Shown here: piece by piece, positions 9,970-18,986 of the stretch
Position numbering within the stretch: position 1 is the stretch's first letter
Layout of the letters: every line of letters starts with the position of its first letter
NCBI GenBank assembly: GCA_964019335.1
Contig: OZ025733.1
Location: forward strand, 1 to 60,000
Reading direction: 5' to 3'
DNA length: 60,000 bases
From: Diplonema japonicum
Lineage: Eukaryota > Euglenozoa > Diplonemea > Diplonemida > Diplonemidae
Program-made: the position numbers and the translations under genes
Notes under the pieces: model-generated
What the model saw: the letters and a program-made list of their open reading frames with translations, nothing else
Databases searched by the model: none
Told to the model about the DNA's origin: nothing

Positions 9970-12558
9970 ATGACAAACATGGAAGAAGAACATGAGGACG
10001 GCGCAAAGATACATAACCATGAGGGGTACGACTATAGTAGAGGAGAGTCCCAGGACTATTTACCAGATGAAAAACGAATGAAAATGGAGGGGACTGCCAC
10101 TCCATGGGATGAGACGGGGCAGTTCGTGGCTACAAATGGGTTCAAACGGGAAACCGACACTGCAGACAAAGGATCATCTGTCTGCCCTGCTGGCAGCACG
10201 AGGAGTCTGGATGATGTGCAGAGCAGCTGCGACGAAGAGCTGTGCGAGATAAACACATCGCGGTGGAGGTGCATGAGTGTGAAGAAGGAGTGGGACGTCT
10301 TGAAAGAGCCGAGAGAAGATGCAAAAGTCATTGCTAAAATCAAAGACGGTGAGGAAATAGAGGTCGTCGCCACCAACGAAACGCCTGACGCGGAGTACCT
10401 GGAGCTCAAGAACGGCGGCTATGTGTTGAAAGAGGAAAAGGCCGACGGCTTCATCCCCTCAAGCCTATGCCCTTTAGTGGGGACATGGGAGTATGAATTC
10501 CACGGCAAGTTCAACAAGTACGCCATTGTGCACACGGACCGTGAGTTATATTACCACGAACGGGAGCTGAAGATCCCGCTGCGCCACTGCGACGATAAGG
10601 ACGCCCCCCCGCTGCCTGAGGATGAATACCTCACTGCACCTACTTATGGCGGTACTGCCGATTATAATCGCACGATCTGGTTCCAATTGTCGGAAGGCAA
10701 ACTGTTGTCAATCTACACAGGCAACAACAGCTCTCCCGTGAGGGTTATGGCCAAAAGGCTGGCTCTGCATGACTCGCGGCCCGTGTCACCAATCCAGGGG
10801 GACACCCACCCGTCAGAGCCGGGGCAGAGCGGGTTGTGGAATATCGGGAATACCTGCTTCATGAACTCTGCTATACAGTGCGTGTCGTCGTGTGAAGAGC
10901 TTATCACGTACTTTAGAAAGGATGCGTACAAAAAGCATTTGAACAGGACAAACCCGCTGGGAGCAAAAGGGAGACTGGCGGAGGAATTCGCCACCCTGAT
11001 GCAGGCGATGTGGAGCGGAGGGTACTCATCCGTAAGGCCGAACAAACTGAAGAAGGTTATCGATGAGTTCGCACCACGCTTCTCGGGGTACCAGCAGCAC
11101 GATTCACATGAGCTGCTCTCGTTCCTGCTGGACGGCCTCCACGAGGATGTCAACACTGTGAAGGATAAGCCCTACACACCGGACGACGACGTCTCGAAAC
11201 TTAATGAGCAGGAAAAAGCAGAGCTGGCATGGCGGAGACATAGGGAGAGGAACCAATCCACCGTGGCGTCCCTCTTCGAAGGGCAGCTCCGCTCTGTCAT
11301 TAAATGTAACCTCTGTTCCCATCAGGAGTCCAAGTTCGATCCCATGACCTCCGTGTCTCTCCCCTGCCAGCTTGACTCATCCCTCAACACAGTGCTCACC
11401 GTCTGCTTCTTGCCACAAAATGTCTGCAAGCCCATCGTAAAGTACCTTCTGAAAATGAAGAACACGGAGGACCTCAAAGCGGTGAAGAGGGAGATCTCCT
11501 TGCGTGTGTCCCTTCCCGAGGCCAACCTCATGATACTGGAGACCGAGACGAAACTTGTTACTGACTTCGCACGGGATCAGGTGACCGTCTACGAGACACC
11601 ACCCCACAGTAGTGAGGTCAGCATTATGAGGCTTAAGGACCCTGTACAACTGATATTCTGGCACATGTTGGTGGTGCCCAAAGATATCACTAAGGGAGAA
11701 TGCTACTCTCTTGTATGTCAGACGCTGAGCAGGGCCAAGCGGGGGGACAGCCAGGACTGCAGCATGAGCGAGAATGGCGACTTGAACGACGAAGACGACG
11801 AGCATCCTCTTCAATTCAATGTGTCGTCGTCGTCGTACAAGCCGCTGACGTTGGAGGCGGGGCTGCAGGACGAGGTGCGGTTGGATAAATTTATAGTGAA
11901 AGTGGGTATAAAGAGAAAGGTGGTCGATGGGGAAGGAAACAAGGAGGTTGAGAAATGGAAGGACGAGGTGGGTAATGTGCATTATAAAACACTCGAGGAA
12001 TGCATCGAGAAATACACAGAAGAGGAGCAGCTGGATGAGGCGAATACGTGGTATTGCCCAAAGTGCAAAGAACATGTGAGAGCGTACAAGTCGTTGTCGG
12101 TGTGGAAAGTACCAAAGTACCTGGTTATTCACCTGAACAGGTTCTCCTTCATGAACACGCTGTACGCAGGGAGGTTCTACGGAGACGGGATCAGACGGAA
12201 AGTCGACACAGACGTAAGGTACACAGACTCGATTGACTTGTCGCCCTCACTAGCAAAGGAGTCACCTGCAAGAAGTGAGGCACCTGTTTACGATTTATAT
12301 GCCGTGTCATGCCACATGGGCTCTGCTACAGGGGGACACTACACAGCCTACACCAAAGCTGGTGGGGCGTGGCACCACTACAACGACAGGTACGTCAGCC
12401 CGTCTTCTTTACGTGAAGCATGCACTCCGGGTGCCTACCTACTCTTCTACTCGAGGAGGGAACCTCAAAGCAGGAACTCTTCGCCTCCTCCTTGCCTGTC
12501 AAATGGGCTCTCAGAATCGCCCACAGAGGACTTCGAACCGTCACCGAAAAATGTTTAG
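9970..12558 (+). CDS. Ubiquitin-specific protease (USP/UBP, peptidase C19)
   Basis: An 862-residue cysteine protease predicted to remove ubiquitin from proteins. The Cys box GLWNIGNTCFMNSAIQC places the nucleophile at Cys296. The QQHDSHE block follows at about residue 378. Two CxxC pairs (CNLC near 446, CPKC near 695) form the usual zinc-binding fingers insert. The His box (GSATGGHYTAYT) puts the general base at His790, with the NDRYV block after it. All catalytic motifs are intact. Order and spacing resemble the USP4/11/15 group, but the N-terminus differs: an acidic leader, then an SH3-like segment at about 95-165, and no recognisable DUSP domain. A second Met lies at codon 4. The minus-strand ORFs across it are shadows. 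Confidence 0.93.
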   Translation: MTNMEEEHEDGAKIHNHEGYDYSRGESQDYLPDEKRMKMEGTATPWDETGQFVATNGFKRETDTADKGSSVCPAGSTRSLDDVQSSCDEELCEINTSRWRCMSVKKEWDVLKEPREDAKVIAKIKDGEEIEVVATNETPDAEYLELKNGGYVLKEEKADGFIPSSLCPLVGTWEYEFHGKFNKYAIVHTDRELYYHERELKIPLRHCDDKDAPPLPEDEYLTAPTYGGTADYNRTIWFQLSEGKLLSIYTGNNSSPVRVMAKRLALHDSRPVSPIQGDTHPSEPGQSGLWNIGNTCFMNSAIQCVSSCEELITYFRKDAYKKHLNRTNPLGAKGRLAEEFATLMQAMWSGGYSSVRPNKLKKVIDEFAPRFSGYQQHDSHELLSFLLDGLHEDVNTVKDKPYTPDDDVSKLNEQEKAELAWRRHRERNQSTVASLFEGQLRSVIKCNLCSHQESKFDPMTSVSLPCQLDSSLNTVLTVCFLPQNVCKPIVKYLLKMKNTEDLKAVKREISLRVSLPEANLMILETETKLVTDFARDQVTVYETPPHSSEVSIMRLKDPVQLIFWHMLVVPKDITKGECYSLVCQTLSRAKRGDSQDCSMSENGDLNDEDDEHPLQFNVSSSSYKPLTLEAGLQDEVRLDKFIVKVGIKRKVVDGEGNKEVEKWKDEVGNVHYKTLEECIEKYTEEEQLDEANTWYCPKCKEHVRAYKSLSVWKVPKYLVIHLNRFSFMNTLYAGRFYGDGIRRKVDTDVRYTDSIDLSPSLAKESPARSEAPVYDLYAVSCHMGSATGGHYTAYTKAGGAWHHYNDRYVSPSSLREACTPGAYLLFYSRREPQSRNSSPPPCLSNGLSESPTEDFEPSPKNV

Positions 12559-13927
12559 ATATGAAACGGGAGGAAAGAAGAAAAAAAAAAGGAGATAATA
12601 AAAGGGAGGGGATGGGGCGAATGAAAAGGGAAAGGGGTGAGTGAGCCGAGGAAAAAAAAGAAGTATAAAGAGAAAATAGTATCATAGAGAAGGAAAGTGC
12701 GTTGCCCCCACCCCAATTTTTGTGTACTTACTGTCTCCCCTCATTCTTTCTTTCACCCCCCGATTTTCGTTTTTGTTCTTGCTCCCCCCCCCCCCCCCCC
12801 CCCCCTTCCCTTCCCGTGCTTGCCATTTCCCTCCTGCCCCTACCTCTTCCCTGGTTACCTCCCCCCCCTCCCCCACTCCCTTTTGTGTTTTTGTCCTCCC
12901 GTCGCTTAAAACCCCTTTTAAAAAACTCAAAGATGTGGGGGGGGGTGAAAAAGAGAAAGAAAAGAGCAAGAAGAAGACATGCTGCAAGACATGTCTTAGA
13001 ATAGAGAGGAGAAGAGATGCCCCCCCCCCCCCCCCCCCCCTCTTGTCTAAAAAGTGGCTAACACATGCTGCATGATCTCCGAGGAGATGAAGTAATGTTG
13101 GTGATCACCTGCCGTGACTTAGAAACGCATATGCGGCATTAAGAAAATATGAGTTATCCAGGCTCCAGGAATCCAAGCATCAGCCATAGGCTATGGGTAG
13201 CAGGGAACCTTCTTGATTTTATTTTCTCCCTTTCGGATTCTAACTTTTTCGCACCCCTTCTTGGGAGCACGGGTTTTTATTTTTTTTTGAAGTTTATTTT
13301 ATGTTCTTACCCCCCCTCCCATTTTTCTTCCGTTGCCTTCCCCCTACTCTCCTCTTTATCCCTCTTTTCTCCTTTCGACCCCCCCCCCCCCTCCCCGGAG
13401 TTCTTAGTGTGCATTATATCCCCTTTTTAATTTGTTCCCTCTGTACCCATTTTTTTGTCATTATCAATTCTGGAGGGGTAGCTGAAGGGAACGTGATTAA
13501 GGAAGAGGACAGAGGGGGGGGGGGGGGGGGGGTAGGAGTCAGTAGATGAAGTATAGGATGCTATAATCTGCAAGAGTTTGTCACTTTCTTTTCGTATTTG
13601 CTTTATCCTTTCCCTGCAGTGCGCTCCTGTTTTCTGTCTTCTTCCCTCCTCGCCCTAGGGGGTTAAGCACGTCGCCTCTTGTTTTTTTCTTTCATTCTTG
13701 TATTCTCTGCTTTTATACCCTCTTTCTCACTCGTCTTTCTAAACCCTTCTCACGCATTTTCCCGAAAAGATTGCACCTCTTTGATTTTAAAAAAAAAGAG
13801 AAACTTATTCCATTTTTTTTTCCGTTCATCTTCTCCCCTTTTTTTTCATATCTTGTTCTCCTCCTCTTTGTTATTTTATCCCTTTTATCTATAAATAACA
13901 ATAACGGGAAAAAAAAAAAAAAATAAC
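12559..13927. other. Low-complexity intergenic DNA
   Basis: Long C runs (about 12785-12805, 13020-13040, 13380-13392), G runs (about 13517-13532), A runs and pyrimidine tracts. ORFs here encode only homopolymers. 13065-13210 is of normal complexity but shows no coding signal or RNA fold I can support. Confidence 0.6.
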
Positions 13928-14035
13928 TACTGTAAATCAAAAATCCACCGGAAGATAAAATATCCGGACCGCCGAAACATCCGGTGATTTTTTCTTCCGG
14001 ACATTTTATCTTCCGGTGATTTTTGTTTTACAGTA
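13928..14035. mobile_element. 108-bp pogo-type MITE
   Basis: Near-perfect inverted repeat over almost its full length: TACTGTAAATCAAAAATC and ACCGGAAGATAAAATATCC at the left, inverted at the right ending GTTTTACAGTA. The outer ends match the 1711-3923 pogo element, including the TA. It can fold into one long hairpin. Confidence 0.8.
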
Positions 14036-14540
14036 TTTATTGCCAACAAATTATGAGTCATTATTTAACTCGAGTTCCCAAAAAAACGGGTAACGAGAGT
14101 TAAATAATGGCTCATTTGGCGGCAAGTAAGTCGTTTTATTTCACTCTTCGTCATTTGAGTCACTCACTCTTCGCTGCTTTCACTGCTGTTTTTTTTCACG
14201 CAGGTCAGCCTTTTTGGGGAGTTTCCTAAGGTAATATGGGGTTGCTATTTCGCCGTGGCATTTAAAGGGGAAGTAAGGCACTTATTCCCACTTTTAAGGG
14301 CTGGAATGGCCTCAGATGGCCAAAAATAGTCAAAATACGCCCACCCCAAAAAAATTTTTTCAAGGGGTTGGGTGCATTTTTTTCCACGGCGAGACTCATT
14401 ATTGAAGGGCCATTATTTAACTGCAAAATCTCATTATTTAACTAGTTAAATAATGGCGATTTCGCGTTAAATAATGGCCGTTTCGCGTTAAATAATGAGG
14501 CACCTAGTGAGTGGAGAAAATGACGAAGAGTGAAATAATA
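14036..14540. mobile_element. MITE A with internal hairpin and TTAAATAATGG motifs
   Basis: Begins TTTATTGCCAACAAATTATGAG. A hairpin spans about 14045-14126 (CATTATTTAACTC pairing with GAGTTAAATAATGG across one mismatch). GTTTTATTTCACTCTTCGTCA (14132-) reappears inverted at the right end (about 14518-14539). Several direct and inverted TTAAATAATGG copies lie between 14437 and 14500. No coding capacity. It directly follows the 108-bp MITE. Confidence 0.6.
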
Positions 14541-15208
14541 GCTATTTACTGCCAACAAGTAATGACTTTACCGTTACCTCGAGGTCGGTAAAGCATTACT
14601 TGGCGGTAGGTAAGTGGTTTTATTTCACGACACTCTGAAATTACTTCACCACGAGGGGCACAACAGGGTGACAAGGGGTACAACAAGAGAGGGGTTACAA
14701 AGGTTACAATACAAGTTGTTTTTCCTCCTTTTGTTGACTAAGAGCTGCCGCTGTCGCTGGCATTGCCACTGTCACCATCTCTAATCAGGCCTTCCCATAC
14801 CTAGCGCGGCCGCTGGCTCCTTTTTTTCTGCTGCTTCGGTATTTTGAAGTCTTTTGGGGAGCTTGGGTAAGCTGACTAAGTTACCCTTACCCACAGAAAC
14901 TGGGAACAAGGTCTAGCCAAAAGTGGGCAAATTGGGAGGAAAAAGTAGTCCAACTTGGAACTGAGCCGAGGCAAAAGTTGGCCAATTGAGCTGAACCTGG
15001 GGGGAAATAGCAAACTGAGAGGAAAAAGTAGCCCCACTGGGAACCGAACCGAGGCAAAAATTGGCCTACCGAGGCATATTATTTAACGGAAACCTCCTAT
15101 TACTTCACGGAAAACAGGCCATTATTTCACCGTGAAGTAATGAGATTTAGCGTGAAGTAATGGGCCCCCCAGTGCGTGAAGTAATTTCTGAAGAGTGAAA
15201 TAAAAGAA
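14541..15208. mobile_element. MITE B, related to MITE A, ending 28 bp before the CDC123 start codon
   Basis: Begins TTTACTGCCAACAAGTAATGAC. Its hairpin pairs AAGTAATGACTTTACC with GGTAAAGCATTACTTGG (about 14553-14603). GTTTTATTTCACGACACTCTG is the left repeat; the right end has GAAGAGTGAAATAAAAG. The interior contains CATTATTTCACCGTGAAGTAATG, another palindrome. A diverged copy on the opposite strand lies at 49678-49855. Confidence 0.6.
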
Positions 15209-15235
15209 AAAAAAAAAAAAAAAAAGCGTAAGACG

Positions 15236-16330
15236 ATGTGTAATGAAAAGATCGAGTTCCTGGACAGACAGTTTGCAGACCTAGTGCACGACCACTACAT
15301 TAAAGATTCTGAGCACAACGTGAACAGGTCTAATGTCGAGTGTCTTTGCCCATTCAGGCCGGAAATATGTGGCGACAAGAAAGTGCTGCATGTCGAGAAC
15401 AGCTTCTGGGAGGAACTGTTGAATGAAGACATGAAAGATGGCATTTTAACGGCTCTAGGGGGCGGCTGGGTGGTGGAGCAAGCCAGCACTTGGTCTTTCC
15501 CAAACACCATCATAAAGGACACCGCAGAAAGAAGCATCTTTCGAACGGTGTATGAGACCTACTTGGGGTTCTTTGACTACGACAGGTGGTGCAGGCGTCT
15601 CACGCTGCGTGACTTGGGAATCGACGCTGCGCATGACGACAACCTAGCCGACCTCATCACCCCGACAAGGACATCTGACAGACAGCTTTTTTGTTCTATA
15701 GGCAAGTCCCGTGTGATCACGGGACACGGCCTCAGCGACGAAGCCTTCGAAGACTTCAGCCCTACCATCGTGGAGACCATTCAGCGTGCCATCGACAAAT
15801 GGGGTGCCGTCTTCGTGAAGCTTAGCTCAAAGTCTGCTAAGAACGACGTGAAACTGCGCCCTCTGACAACCGTGCGCGGCGTGCTGGACACCTTAACCGC
15901 ATCAAAGGACATCATGGCATGGTTGGAGGGCAGTGGCAACGTCGCCCGTGCTGCTGACCTCGTGCTCCTCCCGTGGAACCCGTGCATCACAGAGGACAAC
16001 GAATATCGTGTCTTCATGAAGCAAGGTGAACCCACAGCAATCTCCCAGCAAAGGTGGTACCACCAGATCCCTGATCCTTTGTCGCCTGACATGGTTGTAA
16101 GCGCTGTCCGCACGCTCTGCACCACCCTCCAACCCCGCCTCCCTTTCCCCTCTGCTACCCTTGATGTGTGGATCAACCCAAGCACATCCACAGCACACCT
16201 TATCGAATGCAACCCTTGGGGGGGTTTCTTCAGTAGCGGCTCCTCTCTCTTCGACTGGGAGCAACATTGGGACATGATGCACGATACCAAAATCGTCAGC
16301 TTCGCGCGTCTCACTGAAGGCAGTGAATAG
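15236..16330 (+). CDS. CDC123/D123 family protein
   Basis: 364 residues resembling the D123 family, ATP-grasp-fold proteins whose best-known member, CDC123, helps assemble translation factor eIF2. Family landmarks, in order: IDKWGAVFVKLSSKSAKND (residues ~181-201; family 'FPKLnWSsPkDA'), NEYRVFMKQGEPTAISQQ (~257-274), LDVWINP (~304-310), and LIECNPWG followed by LFDWEQH (~317-338). The family's ATP/Mg ligands are expected in these blocks, though the first is divergent. Length matches the family (about 330-400). The ATG at 15236 is only 28 bases after a MITE, so the whole 5' UTR is short, A-rich or transposon-derived. Which target it assembles cannot be read from sequence. Confidence 0.8.
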   Translation: MCNEKIEFLDRQFADLVHDHYIKDSEHNVNRSNVECLCPFRPEICGDKKVLHVENSFWEELLNEDMKDGILTALGGGWVVEQASTWSFPNTIIKDTAERSIFRTVYETYLGFFDYDRWCRRLTLRDLGIDAAHDDNLADLITPTRTSDRQLFCSIGKSRVITGHGLSDEAFEDFSPTIVETIQRAIDKWGAVFVKLSSKSAKNDVKLRPLTTVRGVLDTLTASKDIMAWLEGSGNVARAADLVLLPWNPCITEDNEYRVFMKQGEPTAISQQRWYHQIPDPLSPDMVVSAVRTLCTTLQPRLPFPSATLDVWINPSTSTAHLIECNPWGGFFSSGSSLFDWEQHWDMMHDTKIVSFARLTEGSE

Positions 16331-16451
16331 TTTTGTTGCTTGGTACGTATGCCTCACCTAACCTTTACATGCAAGTACCACCAGTCTTTTCTCGTTTTTC
16401 TCCCCCCCCCCGCCCCACGTTGCGTGTTTTCACAATTCACAATGTCTAACA

Positions 16452-16463
16452 GGTAAGGTTGGG
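16452..16463 (+). promoter_or_regulatory. CAG|GTAAGG acceptor-like site before the GCP gene
   Basis: CAG ends at 16452 and is followed directly by GTAAGG, 11 bases before the ATG at 16464. A pyrimidine-rich tract lies at 16380-16420. An upstream ATG at 16442 would give a four-codon uORF and would be removed if splicing occurs at 16452. Confidence 0.45.
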
Positions 16464-18461
16464 ATGGAGCACCCAGAAGTGCCAGAATACCTGAGGTCAC
16501 AGGAGAGGAAGATTGAGCATGGCCTACATCTGTGGGAGGAGCCGCGAGACCCGCCTAGAGACTTTGTAGAGAGGAACTTCTCAACGTGGCCAGTGGAGCT
16601 GCAAGAGAAGCACTTCGCAGAGGCCGTTCTGATGGCTGTACGGGGGACGCCAAGCATACTAGTGGCTCCTATCGTGACACAGGAGGGAGCACTTCGAGGA
16701 AGGAACTACCCTCCTATCCAGTTCCTTGTGTCGGACCTTGTGGAAGACGCCATGGGGTCTTACGTGGAACCTATCCTAGGGCTCGCTAGCGACAGAGCTA
16801 TCGTGTGGCGGTTCGGGAAGGAACACATCATGCCGTACCACGACGGGCTCATCAACCAGGCGCTCGGGGCTGCTTTGGTTGGCGTCTGCCTCGAGATGCA
16901 CGAATTCGTGTGCACCGTTTGGGATGAAATCCAGACAGCACCCGCACCCCTCACTGTGATCCACAACCGCTTGTCAGCCTACATCCCTCTCTTCAGCCTC
17001 CTCAAAGACCTTCTCGACAAGCACGAAAGCAAATGCGGATGCATAGTTATCAAGATGCTTGAAGAAGCACGCACCCAGTACATCGGCTACCCCATTGGCG
17101 AGATCACGCTGAAGGCGCTGCTCGACCAGACCACAAAGCCCTTCTTTGAGATCCTGAAGTCTTGGATCTACGAGGGTGTCAACGTGGCGCCTGTTGCATG
17201 GGAGTTCCCCCTCACAAAAAAGCAAGGTGATTCCTTCATGTCCTGGGAGCTCATTCCTAGTGGGCTGCCCCATTTCCTGCAGGGCTGCGTGTCAAAGGTG
17301 CTGAAATGTGGGAAGCTCGCGCTTATCTTAAAGCAAGCTAACAGGAAGTATGTGCCTAAGACTGTCGAGCTGAAGTACGACTTGGAGGTGCCTATAGGGG
17401 ACGCCATAGACACGGTGTTCCAACACGCTAACTCGGAGGTGCTCAGCCTGTTGAAGACCGACCACAGACTGCTAGACTGGATCACATTCCTCCATCACTT
17501 CATCCTGTGCGGAGGCGGGGACTGGGTCGCCTCCTTCATGGACCACTGCTGGCAGCACCCTACATGCTCGCTGGACAGGTCGGTAAGGGATGCCAGATGG
17601 GACGAGTTGCAGAGGACCATGAAGAACGTCTGTGAAGCATCCGCAGGAAGCAGGTACCCCAAGGAGTGGCTGGAGGCATTGCGACTGGAGCCTGCCAACA
17701 AGTCCATCGTCCGGATGGTGCGACGGATGGCGAGAATGCAGGAGAACGGGTACGTGCCGTCCACGAGCAGCAATGAGGACGCCATGAAGGGGGACATGGA
17801 GGTCATGCAGGCAATACAGCTCACGGCGTCGCTGGAATGGCCAATCAGTTTGGTTGTGCACCCTACGGCATTGGCGAAGTACCAGCTGTTCGGAAGACTA
17901 GTGTTAAGGGTAAAGGGGTTGTTGTATGTGTTGCATAGATTCAGGAGGAGGAAGGGAGGAAAGATGAGGGGCGAGCAGGCCGCGTCCTTCAGGCAGCTGT
18001 GCGCGTTGCGAGGGTCGATGATCCAGTTCCTTTCCAATCTAGAGATGTACTTACTGTTCGAGGTAGTGGAGCCGGGGTTCGCTCAGCTGAAAGGGAGCCT
18101 TGCAGAGGCAAAGACGGTGGACGACATCATCGAAGCGCACGATGACTTCACAGACAGCTTCATCGTCTCTGCCATGGCCACGTCGGAGGGTCTCTACAAG
18201 AAGATGGAAATGGTGTTCCTCACTATACGTCTTTTTGCTTCTGCACTGCAGACCACAGAAACTTCCGAAAAACACGAGATAGAGATGGTGAACCGCTTCA
18301 AAACATCATTCAAGGAACGACTCGGCGACCTCCTGAACGAGATGCAGGCATCCACATCAGGAAAGGGGGACAGCGAGCTGAAGTCTCTCCGTCACATGCT
18401 TTCGAAGCTCGATTTCAACAAATATTACTTGAAGGAGAAGTACTACGGCAGAGGGGACTAG
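16464..18461 (+). CDS. Gamma-tubulin complex component (Spc97/Spc98 family)
   Basis: 665 residues resembling the GCP family, which builds the ring that nucleates microtubules at basal bodies and spindle poles. The N-terminal GRIP1-like part contains LLDQTTKPFFEILKSWIYEG (~213-232), then EFPLT, then LPHFLQGCVSKVLKCGKLALIL (~268-289), matching the family order 'L...P....l..W...G', 'EF', 'lP.fl......il..GK'. The C-terminal GRIP2-like part has LEWPISLVVHPTALAKYQLFGRLVLRVKGLLY split across ~456-487, typical of the 'WPlsliis..al..Yq.lFr.ll..k' block and closest in my memory to GCP2. Length is that of a short GCP. The paralogue type is not settled. Confidence 0.8.
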   Translation: MEHPEVPEYLRSQERKIEHGLHLWEEPRDPPRDFVERNFSTWPVELQEKHFAEAVLMAVRGTPSILVAPIVTQEGALRGRNYPPIQFLVSDLVEDAMGSYVEPILGLASDRAIVWRFGKEHIMPYHDGLINQALGAALVGVCLEMHEFVCTVWDEIQTAPAPLTVIHNRLSAYIPLFSLLKDLLDKHESKCGCIVIKMLEEARTQYIGYPIGEITLKALLDQTTKPFFEILKSWIYEGVNVAPVAWEFPLTKKQGDSFMSWELIPSGLPHFLQGCVSKVLKCGKLALILKQANRKYVPKTVELKYDLEVPIGDAIDTVFQHANSEVLSLLKTDHRLLDWITFLHHFILCGGGDWVASFMDHCWQHPTCSLDRSVRDARWDELQRTMKNVCEASAGSRYPKEWLEALRLEPANKSIVRMVRRMARMQENGYVPSTSSNEDAMKGDMEVMQAIQLTASLEWPISLVVHPTALAKYQLFGRLVLRVKGLLYVLHRFRRRKGGKMRGEQAASFRQLCALRGSMIQFLSNLEMYLLFEVVEPGFAQLKGSLAEAKTVDDIIEAHDDFTDSFIVSAMATSEGLYKKMEMVFLTIRLFASALQTTETSEKHEIEMVNRFKTSFKERLGDLLNEMQASTSGKGDSELKSLRHMLSKLDFNKYYLKEKYYGRGD

Positions 18462-18986
18462 ACTAGACTACTTTCCCTTGCTCTTTTAGAGTTATCCCCC
18501 CAACCCCTTCCCAAGGGTCCCCCCCCCTTTTTTTTGCTGGAACAAGTATACAAACTTTGAAAATAATTGTTGCAAAAAAAGAGTAGAGGCAGCTTGTCTG
18601 TTTACCCTACTGTAGGTGGAAGCCTTGCACAAGCAATCAGCCGACTCTTTTTTGAATGTTAATTATTGTCTTTAATTATGCTGTCTATACCCGAATGGGG
18701 AGTGGAACAATGGAAACAAGATGTAGAACACAAACCAGAGAAAAGAGTTCGTTGAAATCGATTTTTGATTTTTTTTTATTTTTAAAAGTTATTATCTTAT
18801 GGAAGGTTTTCTCATCCCACCCGCCCGCCTTTTTTCTTTTCTCCCCCAAGTGGTGTTCGTGACTTAGATTTATTTTAGATAAGTTAGTGGTCTCCTTTTC
18901 CCCGTTTCCCCTACTTTCAACCACTTTTTATTAAATTGAAACGTGTCCCTTCTTCGAGTTTCAAGTATCACCGCACACAAGGGACC
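18462..18986. other. Intergenic region between GCP and membrane-protein genes
   Basis: C- and T-rich after the GCP stop. It contains the nested hairpin described separately at 18575-18653. Otherwise A/T-rich, with a pyrimidine stretch before the next ATG. Confidence 0.5.
18575..18653 (+). other. Nested hairpin, candidate structured RNA or tiny inverted-repeat element
   Basis: Four nested complementary segments: AAAAAAGAGT (18575-18584) with ACTCTTTTTT (18644-18653); GGC (18588-18590) with GCC (18640-18642); GCTTGT (18592-18597) with ACAAGC (18629-18634); CCTA (18606-18609) with TAGG (18613-18616). The order is consistent with one arm-and-bulge structure. The T run at the 3' side would also suit RNA polymerase III termination. 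No family match is recognised. Confidence 0.4.

Noticed and set aside
12702-13075. Overlapping ORFs rich in Pro, Phe and Ser
   Set aside because: Coded entirely by C and T runs; frames change with run length and no domain is present.
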